From: Treponema sp.
Lineage (GTDB): Bacteria > Spirochaetota > Spirochaetia > Treponematales > Breznakiellaceae
Direction: 5' to 3'
Assembly: GCA_009786715.1 (NCBI GenBank)
Contig: WQRN01000032.1
Location: forward strand, 1-12,099
Length of the DNA stretch: 12,099 bases
The notes beneath the pieces are model-generated. The model made no database searches. It worked only from the letters and a program-made list of their open reading frames with translations, and was not told where the DNA came from. Positions 1 through 5,569 of the stretch are shown in pieces; the stretch's first letter is position 1, and the number at the start of each line of letters is the position of its first letter. The translations under genes and the position numbers were made by a program.

Positions 1-2354
1 GTTTCATAGTATGAATTGTTGTAGAATATTAAAGCTCTTTCATCACAGCCGTTAATCCATGCGCGGTTACAATACGCAAAAACATTTTCGTTAACATAAC
101 CGCCCGAACAGTAAAGATCGAAAATTCTGAATTGCGCGCTGCCGGAAAATAGAGCGCGTCTTTTCATCAAAGGAAAAATTTCATGTTCATGCCGATCCAC
201 AAGATAGCCGTCCGGCTGTTCATCGCGGTACGAGCGGCGGTATTCCATGCCGTATTTTTCTTCAAAGCCTTCAATCTGCCCGTGGCCGAACATGGGAAGC
301 CCCGGCATTGTTACAAGCAATGTACAGATACCGAAATATTTATCGCCCTTGCCGAACTGGGCAACAGCGGTTTCTTCATCGGGATTATTCATAAAGTTGA
401 CGAAGCGTTTCAAAATTTCAGGATCAAATTCCATTGTGTTTTTAATTGTCGCGCGGTATTTATCATTTTCTTCGTTTTTAAGCATATTCATAAAAGCCGA
501 GTTGTAAACGCGGTGCATTCCTAGAGTGCGGACAAAGTAGCCTTCCATCATCCAGAAAGCTTCGGCAAGCAGCAGGGTGTTAGGCGCTTCTGACGCGCAG
601 CGGTCGACAACTTCGCGCCAGAACTCATTAGGGATGCGGTTGTTAAAATCTTCTGTAGAGATTGAATGTTCCGCGCGGCTTGCGATTGCTCCGCCTGAGC
701 CGGGCGCGGGAAACCAAAGCCGCTGAATATGACGCTTTGCAAGTGTCATTGCGGCATCGAAGCGCACTATCGAAAACTGCTGGCACACTCCGATAATTGT
801 ACGGATAACAGCTTCACGCGCTTCGGCGTTTAAAAAGTCAATCTGCGCCGTATCATTCCAGGGCATGGAAGTGCCGTCGTTGCCGTGGTAGATGTAGCGC
901 GTTTCGCCTGAGCGGTTATCGATTCGTTTAAAAACGACAGCCGCGTCACTTCGTGAAAAATAATGCTCTTCGATCTGAACCGTTATATCGTCTCTGCCAG
1001 AAAGATTGCCGCAGTTGTAATTGTAAGTTGGGAAGGGCGGATATGGAAGCTGTAAAAATCTGTCGGGGTGTTCTATCATCCATTTACTGTCGATGCCTGT
1101 GTGATTCGGAACCATATCGGAACCAAGACGAATCCCCCGGCACATACAGCGTTCGCGCAAATTGCAAAGCGCTCCCCAGCCGCCAAGTTCTCCGGCTATG
1201 TCATAATCATTCAAACTGTAAGCTGAAGCCGCCGCTTCAGGATTCCCTGTCCATTGTTTAATAGTCTTGCTTGCCTGACTTCTCTCCCACACACCGATAA
1301 GCCACAAACCTGTAAAACCGCGCCGCGCAAGCTCATCGAGCTCTTCGTCGGGGATTAGATCAAGACGGTTAATTTCTCTGCCGTATTTTTGAGACATTTG
1401 AAAAAGCCAGACAAGGGTGCTTTTTGCAATTAAAACTGTTTTTGGCATCCAGTCCTGATCGGGGCTGAACCGTTCATATTCATCTAACCCTGCGAATGTA
1501 AGCACATTGCTTGGCCCCGGACCCATAAAACCGGGTTTATTTTCTTCGCTTATAACATCAAGGCTCATTAAAATACGGGACATAAATTTGGAGATGAGAA
1601 GCCCCCAATGCCTTCGCATATATTCAAGCTGATCAAAAAGCGAATCAGGGAAAGCGATTGCAGGTGAGCGAAGGAAATCCCAAAGATTCATATCATCGGG
1701 ACCGAAGGGAGGCATTTCTTTTAAATGCGCTTTTAATTCCTCGATTGCATTCGGATAAATGGTACCTTTGGAAAGGGCTTTATCGTCAAACAAAAATTTA
1801 AACGGGTTAAAAGCTGGATTAAGATTCGCAATCGAAAGAAGCATTGTTTCTTCGATGGAAAGGGCGCGGCAGCTTTCACCGTCATCTGCGCCTTTCAAGT
1901 ACTGGTCAACATTTTTTTCGCCTTTGTAAACGGCTTTCGGGGGGAACTGCGTATTGAAAGAATTTAACAGTTTCCCGATTTTATCTCCGCCAAGGTTGGA
2001 TTCAAGCCTGTCCAGCGCAGTTTCAAACACATCACCCTGAACTTCCTCGCGGTAGAGCGCGACAACAAAGTGAAGGATTTCATCGATTAAGCCCATCGCG
2101 TACAAGTGACCGGCTTTTATATAACGGTCAGGGTGAGCAGGATCTTGTTTTTGATTAAATTTATTAGAAAGTTCCCTGCATTGCTTAATGTCGGCAAGAA
2201 TCACGTTTCCGGTTAAAGAAAAAAGGCTATCGTTTAAATCATATTCGGCTCTGACATCGCGGTTTATATGAAACTCCATAAGAGCTTTTCTATTTTTAGC
2301 CCAATGTGTGTTTTTATTCTCCAATTTAGTAAGAGTGATAGAAAATTTTTTCAT
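1..2354 (-). CDS. Large GH13 alpha-amylase-superfamily protein, 3' end beyond window
   Basis: An open frame runs from an ATG at 2354 to the window edge (784 codons, no stop). Residues 1-330 form a mostly helical extension I do not recognise. A (beta/alpha)8 glycosidase domain follows, with the GH13 conserved regions in order: region I DMVPNHTG (413-420), region II RFDAAM (531-536, nucleophile Asp533), region III LLLAEAFW (594-601, acid/base Glu598) and region IV FMNNPDE (654-660, Asp659). The catalytic triad is therefore intact, but the His that normally precedes the region IV Asp is Pro658, as I remember for GlgE-type GH13_3 enzymes (NTPD). Regions II and the flanks do not otherwise look like GlgE. 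No signal peptide is visible, so a cytoplasmic enzyme acting on alpha-glucans or short alpha-glucosides is inferred; the reaction (hydrolase or transglycosylase) is unknown. AAAGGAG lies 8 nt before the ATG, supporting the start. It appears to be transcribed from its own promoter. Confidence 0.88.
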   Translation of the reverse strand, partial: MKKFSITLTKLENKNTHWAKNRKALMEFHINRDVRAEYDLNDSLFSLTGNVILADIKQCRELSNKFNQKQDPAHPDRYIKAGHLYAMGLIDEILHFVVALYREEVQGDVFETALDRLESNLGGDKIGKLLNSFNTQFPPKAVYKGEKNVDQYLKGADDGESCRALSIEETMLLSIANLNPAFNPFKFLFDDKALSKGTIYPNAIEELKAHLKEMPPFGPDDMNLWDFLRSPAIAFPDSLFDQLEYMRRHWGLLISKFMSRILMSLDVISEENKPGFMGPGPSNVLTFAGLDEYERFSPDQDWMPKTVLIAKSTLVWLFQMSQKYGREINRLDLIPDEELDELARRGFTGLWLIGVWERSQASKTIKQWTGNPEAAASAYSLNDYDIAGELGGWGALCNLRERCMCRGIRLGSDMVPNHTGIDSKWMIEHPDRFLQLPYPPFPTYNYNCGNLSGRDDITVQIEEHYFSRSDAAVVFKRIDNRSGETRYIYHGNDGTSMPWNDTAQIDFLNAEAREAVIRTIIGVCQQFSIVRFDAAMTLAKRHIQRLWFPAPGSGGAIASRAEHSISTEDFNNRIPNEFWREVVDRCASEAPNTLLLAEAFWMMEGYFVRTLGMHRVYNSAFMNMLKNEENDKYRATIKNTMEFDPEILKRFVNFMNNPDEETAVAQFGKGDKYFGICTLLVTMPGLPMFGHGQIEGFEEKYGMEYRRSYRDEQPDGYLVDRHEHEIFPLMKRRALFSGSAQFRIFDLYCSGGYVNENVFAYCNRAWINGCDERALIFYNNSYYE

Positions 2355-2381
2355 TAAAAAAGCTCCTTTACCAACAACAAC

Positions 2382-2410
2382 ATTATAGTATACTTTTATC
2401 CAGCTGTCAC
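2382..2410 (-). promoter_or_regulatory. Sigma-70 type promoter of the GH13 gene
   Basis: Reading the minus strand, GTGACA (2410-2405) is followed after exactly 17 bp by a perfect TATAAT (2387-2382). This lies about 28 bp upstream of the start codon of the GH13 gene and just before its ribosome binding site AAAGGAG. It matches the housekeeping consensus at 11 of 12 positions. The repeat element that begins at 2428 lies directly upstream of the -35 box. Confidence 0.75.
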
Positions 2411-2427
2411 GGACAAAAAAGCAAAAA

Positions 2428-2490
2428 GGTGTCAGTCACCTACGCTATATATAGTGTCGAAAATTTTTTATATACGCTATATATAGTGTA
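2428..2490. repeat. One-armed REP-family element with duplicated quasi-palindrome (R1)
   Basis: The left end GGTGTCAGTCACCTACGCTA is shared with the other elements of this window. The right end lacks the mirror arm GGTGACTGACACC. Instead the 16-mer ACGCTATATATAGTGT occurs twice (2442-2457 and 2474-2489), each copy an imperfect palindrome, separated by the AAAATTTT-type core common to the family. It lies in the divergent spacer between the GH13 promoter and the DUF4349 gene, so it could influence either. That role is inference; the repeat itself is seen directly. Confidence 0.8.
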
Positions 2491-2535
2491 TGTAACAAAC
2501 TGTAATTAAAAGTATTATTCAATTAGGAGAGTAAA

Positions 2536-3477
2536 ATGAAAGTAAAAATAATATTATTTGTGTTATTAACCACGCTTATTATTTTTGGCTGCGGCCGTGC
2601 AGCGGAAGCGCCGGAAATGCAGTCGTCGCATTATGCTTCCAAAAGCATGGGATCCGTCGGGGGTCTATATCGCGCATATGACGATTCAGAAGTAAGTTAT
2701 GGGGAAGCATCAGGAGCCGGGAGCGTTAGGGCTCAAGCGGCATCAAACAGGAGCGATCTAACTCAAGCGAATCAATCTGACTCTGCCAACTTGACTGACA
2801 ATGAGCGTAAACTGGTAAAACGTGCCAGCGTCAAAATCAGAGTAGAAAATCTCGAAGCGGCCGATGCATCGATAGCAAGCCTCCTTAAAGAATACGGCGC
2901 GTATTCCGCATCAACAACGGTCGGTGAAAATTCAAACTATTATTCGCTGCGGGTTCCTTCGCCCAAGTACGAATTATTTCTCGCAGAGATGAACGGCATT
3001 GGAAGGTTGTTACAGCGTTCAGAAACCACCGAAGACGTGACCTTGCAGTATTTCGATCTTGAAAGTCGGCTTGAATCAAAACGCGAATTGCTAAGAACAT
3101 ATCAATCATATCTTAGAAGAGCAGCCAACATCGAGGAAATTCTTTCCGTGGAAGCGCGTATCGCGGATTTACAGCGGGAGATTGAAAGCACAGGCACACA
3201 GCTCCGCAACCTTGGAAACAAGGTAGATTACTCTACAATCGATTTATCTCTGGTAGGCCCGGTTTCCATGAAACCACGCCAGAACATAACTCTTGCAGAA
3301 AAAATAAAACAATTATTCGGCAGCTTTGGCGGCTTCCTTTCCGGCCTGCTTGTTGTAGTAATCAGTATATTGATTTACGGCATTCCCATACTGGTATTAA
3401 TTCTGCTTTTGATTTGGCTCCTTTTTGGCAAAATCGGGCTATTAAGAAAATTATGGAGACTGGTGGTAAAAAAATAG
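2536..3477 (+). CDS. DUF4349 membrane-anchored lipoprotein
   Basis: A 313-residue protein with a lipoprotein signal peptide: Met-Lys-Val-Lys, a hydrophobic stretch, then IIFGC with the probable lipidated Cys19 (spirochaetal lipoboxes are relaxed). Residues 22-90 are a low-complexity Ser/Ala/Gln-rich linker. Residues about 90-300 resemble the DUF4349 family: a beta-rich section (KRASVKIRVENL), a helical coiled-coil-like section (about 173-225, FDLESRLESKRELL to LQREIESTGTQL), then VDYSTIDLSLVGP. A strong C-terminal transmembrane segment (about 267-297) is followed by a basic tail. Most of the chain is therefore expected outside the cytoplasm, anchored at both ends. The family's biochemical function is unknown. 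AGGAG at 2525-2529 lies 6 nt before the ATG. The gene is flanked on both sides by repeat elements R1 and R2, and no downstream gene is clearly co-transcribed. Confidence 0.85.
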   Translation: MKVKIILFVLLTTLIIFGCGRAAEAPEMQSSHYASKSMGSVGGLYRAYDDSEVSYGEASGAGSVRAQAASNRSDLTQANQSDSANLTDNERKLVKRASVKIRVENLEAADASIASLLKEYGAYSASTTVGENSNYYSLRVPSPKYELFLAEMNGIGRLLQRSETTEDVTLQYFDLESRLESKRELLRTYQSYLRRAANIEEILSVEARIADLQREIESTGTQLRNLGNKVDYSTIDLSLVGPVSMKPRQNITLAEKIKQLFGSFGGFLSGLLVVVISILIYGIPILVLILLLIWLLFGKIGLLRKLWRLVVKK

Positions 3478-3556
3478 GAGAAGAAAGGAAAGGTGTCAGT
3501 CACCTACGCTATATATGGTGTATAAAAAATTTTAGGCTACACTATTAGTAGCGTGG

Positions 3557-3591
3557 GGCGCGCTACTCGGGCTAAAGCCCTCGCGCCTACT
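3557..3591 (-). repeat. Second-type GTAG REP-like hairpin inside R2
   Basis: On the minus strand the sequence begins with GTAG and continues into a stem: GGCGCG at 3557-3562 pairs with CGCGCC at 3582-3587, and inside it GGGCT at 3569-3573 pairs with AGCCC at 3576-3580. A GTAG tetranucleotide at the foot of an imperfect GC-rich hairpin is the classical REP design, but its sequence is unrelated to the GGTGACTGACACC arms of the surrounding element. It is probably a mobile repeat of another family that landed in R2. Copy number elsewhere cannot be seen here. Confidence 0.55.
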
Positions 3592-3632
3592 TAATCTCAT
3601 TGACTTTTATCGGGCGCCACGTCTTGCTGCTT

Positions 3633-3661
3633 TTTTCATCTACACGCTATGCGTGCATAAT
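3633..3661 (+). promoter_or_regulatory. Possible weak promoter for arfB within R2 insert
   Basis: TTTTCA (3633-3638) and CATAAT (3656-3661) are separated by 17 bp and would start a transcript about 20 nt upstream of the arfB ATG. The -10 matches consensus at 5 of 6 positions and the -35 at 4 of 6. It lies inside the DNA inserted in R2, so the insert may have supplied the promoter. This rests on pattern alone. Confidence 0.3.
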
Positions 3662-3687
3662 CGGACGGGTGACTGACACCACTTAAT

Positions 3688-4104
3688 ATGGACACATTTT
3701 TATTAAAACAATCGATTTTAACTTTCTCAGAAGCAACCTTCGCGCGTTCAGGAGGTCCCGGCGGCCAGAATGTAAATAAAGTGAACACCAAGGTGACTTT
3801 AAGGCTGCGGTTAAATGAACTAGCAGGGCTTTCCGAAACTGAGATAGAGCGGATCAAGACACTCCTCGCGAACAGGATTACAAACGGCGGTGAAATAATT
3901 ATCACTTCTGATGAGGAACGCTCACAGCGGATAAATCTGGAAAGAGCGTACTTTCGCATGGAAGCGCTAATCGCCGCAGCTGCAAGGCTCCCAAAGAAAC
4001 GCAAACCTAGCAAGCCTGGGAAGGCTGCCAAAGAAAAGCGTCTTCAAGCGAAGAGGCGGCAAGGGGAGAAAAAAGCGGAAAGGGCAGTGCCTAAAGAGGA
4101 TTAG
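3688..4104 (+). CDS. arfB: ArfB-type peptidyl-tRNA hydrolase (ribosome rescue)
   Basis: A 138-residue protein, close to the roughly 140 residues of E. coli ArfB (YaeJ). The release-factor domain carries the catalytic GGQ motif in SGGPGGQNVNK (Gly25-Gly26-Gln27), followed by the beta-strand TKVTLRLRL. A strongly basic tail (about 102-131, KKRKPSKPGKAAKEKR onward) should enter the empty mRNA channel of stalled ribosomes. Known family role: stop-codon-independent release of nascent peptide from non-stop complexes. The codon-recognition domains of RF1/RF2 are absent, which separates it from true release factors. The ATG at 3688 is the only standard start, because an in-frame TGA lies at 3670-3672. 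No Shine-Dalgarno sequence is visible: the end of repeat R2 lies 7 nt upstream. R3 begins 15 nt after the stop. Confidence 0.9.
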   Translation: MDTFLLKQSILTFSEATFARSGGPGGQNVNKVNTKVTLRLRLNELAGLSETEIERIKTLLANRITNGGEIIITSDEERSQRINLERAYFRMEALIAAAARLPKKRKPSKPGKAAKEKRLQAKRRQGEKKAERAVPKED

Positions 4105-4119
4105 AAAAGAAGAAAAAAT

Positions 4120-4196
4120 GGTGTCAGTCACCTACACCACTAATAGCGTAGTCAAAAATTTTAACCACACCACATATAGCGTAGGTGACTGACACC
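4120..4196. repeat. 77-bp inverted-pair REP element left of RAYT (R3)
   Basis: The element begins GGTGTCAGTCACCTAC and ends GTAGGTGACTGACACC, so its ends are perfect inverted repeats. Each arm read inward to outward is GTAG followed by a small hairpin, GGTG-ACTGA-CACC. The centre holds AAAAATTTT. It has the same length and core layout as R4 on the other side of the transposase. It lies between the arfB stop and the RAYT stop (13 bp away), where the long hairpin could also end or protect both convergent transcripts (inference). Confidence 0.88.
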
Positions 4197-4209
4197 GTCA
4201 ACCGTCAAA

Positions 4210-4674
4210 TTAAATGCAATTCAAGCTACTAACACCATTACTTCTTAAATATGCTCCTGATGACTTCCAATCTTCTGGGGCGGTTACTAACCCTGCTTTT
4301 ACCGGGTTTTGGTCGATGTAGTTCATCACAATATCAAATTCTTTTGAACTTTGAATGACTTTTGCAAAATATCGATCTCCCCATAAATGATCCGTTGCTT
4401 TATGAATACGATTCCAACATTTTGCCGAGCCAGTCTTAATCCATTGCATTATATCTGCCAAATTGGTTCCATCTGCAGGTTTAATAAGCAGATGAAAATG
4501 TGTTGGCATGATACAGAAATTAAGCAGCTCAAAACAAAATTTTTCCTTGGCTTCTTCAAGGATAAGCAGAAAAATTTTCTGCCCCAGAGGTTTTTCAAAA
4601 ACCCTGGTTTTATTATTCGTCCTTGACGTAACATGATACGTTGCTCCTTCGATAAAGATTCTTAACTTGCGCAC
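4210..4674 (-). CDS. RAYT: REP-associated tyrosine transposase (Y1/HUH family)
   Basis: A 154-residue protein of the IS200/IS605-related TnpA-REP group. Visible hallmarks: ATYHVTSRTNN at the N-terminus, the HUH metal-binding motif PTHFHLLIKP (His59, His61), the LWGDRYFAKVI segment (97-106) and NYIDQNPVKAGLV (118-130), whose Tyr119 is the expected nucleophile for single-strand cleavage. The start is GTG (4674-4672) with GGGAG 6 nt upstream. Known family role: RAYTs bind and cut REP hairpins at a GTAG or GGAG foot and are thought to spread them. Here the gene is bracketed by R3 and R4, whose arms carry exactly such GTAG-hairpin units, so these are its probable substrates. All key residues are present, so the enzyme may be active. 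Confidence 0.92.
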   Translation of the reverse strand: MRKLRIFIEGATYHVTSRTNNKTRVFEKPLGQKIFLLILEEAKEKFCFELLNFCIMPTHFHLLIKPADGTNLADIMQWIKTGSAKCWNRIHKATDHLWGDRYFAKVIQSSKEFDIVMNYIDQNPVKAGLVTAPEDWKSSGAYLRSNGVSSLNCI

Positions 4675-4708
4675 AGTTTACTCCCGCGACACATAAATTT
4701 TTGAATTT

Positions 4709-4729
4709 GTGTCAGCTATATATGGCGCG
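4709..4729 (+). repeat. Degenerate REP-family relic upstream of RAYT
   Basis: GTGTCAG joined directly to CTATATATGG corresponds to the left half of R2 with the nine bases TCACCTACG removed. It lies between the RAYT start and R4. It is short and partly AT-rich, so chance resemblance is possible. Confidence 0.4.
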
Positions 4730-4776
4730 CAGATGCGTGACGCTTGATTGAAATTGAAAATTTTTAAAAATTTGTT

Positions 4777-4853
4777 GGTGTCAGTCACCTACGCTACTAA
4801 TAGCGTAGTCAAAATTTTTAGCCATACCACATATAGCGTAGGTGACTGACACC
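4777..4853. repeat. 77-bp inverted-pair REP element right of RAYT (R4)
   Basis: The ends are GGTGTCAGTCACCTACGCTA and its exact complement TAGCGTAGGTGACTGACACC, a 20-bp perfect terminal inverted repeat. The left half also contains an internal hairpin, CTACGCTA-CTAA-TAGCGTAG. The core is AAAATTTTT. It has the same length as R3, and 580 bp including the RAYT separate the two. In RAYT biology such paired inverted REPs are called BIMEs. Confidence 0.9.
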
Positions 4854-4872
4854 TTATTTCCTTATTTGGGCG

Positions 4873-4888
4873 TGTTTCACGTGAAACA
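4873..4888. other. parS centromere-like site (ParB binding)
   Basis: TGTTTCACGTGAAACA is a perfect palindrome that fits the widely conserved chromosomal parS consensus TGTTNCACGTGAAACA at every position, and the symmetry extends to 18 bp (4872-4889). It lies in a short non-coding spacer between R4 and the META-gene terminator, about 6 kb from the probable oriC. parS sites normally cluster near the origin, where ParB loads and spreads and recruits SMC. No parA or parB is in the window. Confidence 0.88.
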
Positions 4889-4910
4889 CACGAACAGCAC
4901 ATCCAATAAA

Positions 4911-4933
4911 AAAGGCTGCCAAAAGCAGCCTTT
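4911..4933 (-). terminator. Intrinsic terminator after the META-domain gene
   Basis: AAAGGCTGC (4911-4919) pairs with GCAGCCTTT (4925-4933) around a 5-nt loop. On the minus strand the stem is followed by a T-rich run opposite 4905-4913. It lies 20 bp after the stop codon of the META-domain gene. T residues on the plus side could make it work in both directions. Confidence 0.85.
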
Positions 4934-4953
4934 TCTTTAATAATTTGTCTGTA

Positions 4954-5460
4954 CTATTCCTTACAAACAAAACTCATTACTACCTCGTCGTTGCCGGTTT
5001 TTGAGTAGATTTCCAGTGATTGGTCTTTGCGGTTCCATTTGTAGGCGCTTTGTAAATAAACGTAATAGTCGTTTTCTTTTAGGTTTTTGGACTCAAAAAT
5101 GGAGGCCATTAGAGTTGAGCGCATGGGTGGGATTTTAATTGACTGATTTTCTCCAACGGTGTAGGGACCGGAATAGCGGTTGGGCGCGGCTACGCCGGAG
5201 AGAAGCCCGGCTTCAAATTTAATCGAAAAGATCTCTTCGCTGTTAAACACTGCCAGCTCTTCGCGGCTAAAACCGGTGTCGGCGCCGTTGACTTTTACAT
5301 TGGTTAAAAACCATTGTTTTCCCAGATTGTTGGAAAAATTCTTATTGCTTGCGCTTGCCTTTTGAGTGTCTTTCTCGTCAATGGCGCGTGCGCTTATGTT
5401 ACCTGCGATAAAGCACATTAAGCAAATGGTTATTAAAGTAATAATTAATCTATTTTTCAT
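4954..5460 (-). CDS. Secreted META-domain (HslJ-like) protein
   Basis: A 168-residue protein. Residues 1-26 form a signal peptide (MKNRLIITLI, hydrophobic core, then SARA before Ile27), and no convincing lipobox Cys follows. Residues about 47-166 have the META/HslJ pattern: W50-F-L near the start, SGVAAPNRYSGPY (88-100, where family members often read GxGGCNxYxGxY), MRSTLMAS (113-120), YVYLQSAYKW and a final strand VVMSFV. HslJ-type proteins are small periplasmic or outer-membrane beta-sandwich proteins linked in E. coli to novobiocin tolerance and heat induction; the molecular role is unsettled. I choose the ATG at 5460 because GAGGTG (5469-5464) sits just upstream. A GTG at 5466 would overlap that site and add only two residues. 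The gene lies between two terminators, so it is probably monocistronic. No clear promoter is visible. Confidence 0.8.
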   Translation of the reverse strand: MKNRLIITLITICLMCFIAGNISARAIDEKDTQKASASNKNFSNNLGKQWFLTNVKVNGADTGFSREELAVFNSEEIFSIKFEAGLLSGVAAPNRYSGPYTVGENQSIKIPPMRSTLMASIFESKNLKENDYYVYLQSAYKWNRKDQSLEIYSKTGNDEVVMSFVCKE

Positions 5461-5463
5461 ATA

Positions 5464-5469
5464 CACCTC
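5464..5469 (-). promoter_or_regulatory. Ribosome binding site fixing the META-gene start
   Basis: GAGGTG on the minus strand is fully complementary to the anti-Shine-Dalgarno core and lies 3 nt (5 nt from the GAGG) before the ATG at 5460. The in-frame GTG at 5466 is part of this site, so initiation at the ATG is favoured. Confidence 0.6.
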
Positions 5470-5499
5470 TTACAATCAATATAAACTAAAAAGCAAAAA

Positions 5500-5523
5500 A
5501 AATCCGCGGAAAACCGCGGATTT
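5500..5523 (-). terminator. Intrinsic terminator after gyrA
   Basis: AAATCCGCGG (5500-5509) and CCGCGGATTT (5514-5523) form a perfect 10-bp stem with a 4-nt loop. Read on the minus strand it is followed by TTTTTT opposite 5495-5500. It lies 46 bp beyond the gyrA stop and ends the replication gene cluster before the META-domain gene. Confidence 0.92.
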
Positions 5524-5569
5524 ATATAATTGTTTTTCTTTGAAAAACGACCTTCGTAAGGGCTTTGTT

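Larger units (their letters stand above)
3492..3680. repeat. REP-family element split by a second REP-like insert (R2)
   Basis: The left part (3492-3554) aligns with the other elements: GGTGTCAGTCACCTACGCTA, AT-rich core with AAAATTTT, and an end in TAGCGT. The mirror arm GGTGACTGACACC appears only at 3668-3680. In the intact elements TAGCGT and this arm are separated by one base; here about 113 bp intervene (3555-3667). The element therefore looks like a full inverted-pair repeat interrupted by other DNA. It fills most of the spacer between DUF4349 and arfB, and its right end is 7 nt from the arfB start codon. Confidence 0.75.

Noticed and set aside
183..1261. Several plus-strand open frames over the left 1.3 kb
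   Set aside because: They lie antisense to the continuous GH13 frame, have no family resemblance, and disappear once that minus-strand frame is read through the window edge.
2491..2518. TATTAT at 2513-2518 as the -10 of a DUF4349 promoter
   Set aside because: No acceptable -35 lies 16-18 bp upstream (best TGTAAC), so I could not support a promoter call.
3600..3628. TTGACT at 3600-3605 as a -35 for arfB
   Set aside because: At the right distance the sequence is CTTGCT, not a -10 element.
4758..4773. 16-bp A/T-only palindrome between the RAYT and R4
   Set aside because: Such palindromes arise easily in A/T-rich spacers. It resembles the AAAATTTT core of the repeats but lacks any arm sequence.
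2428..4853. Repeated sequence as a possible CRISPR array
   Set aside because: The repeats are themselves inverted pairs, spaced hundreds of bases apart with genes between, and no cas genes are present.
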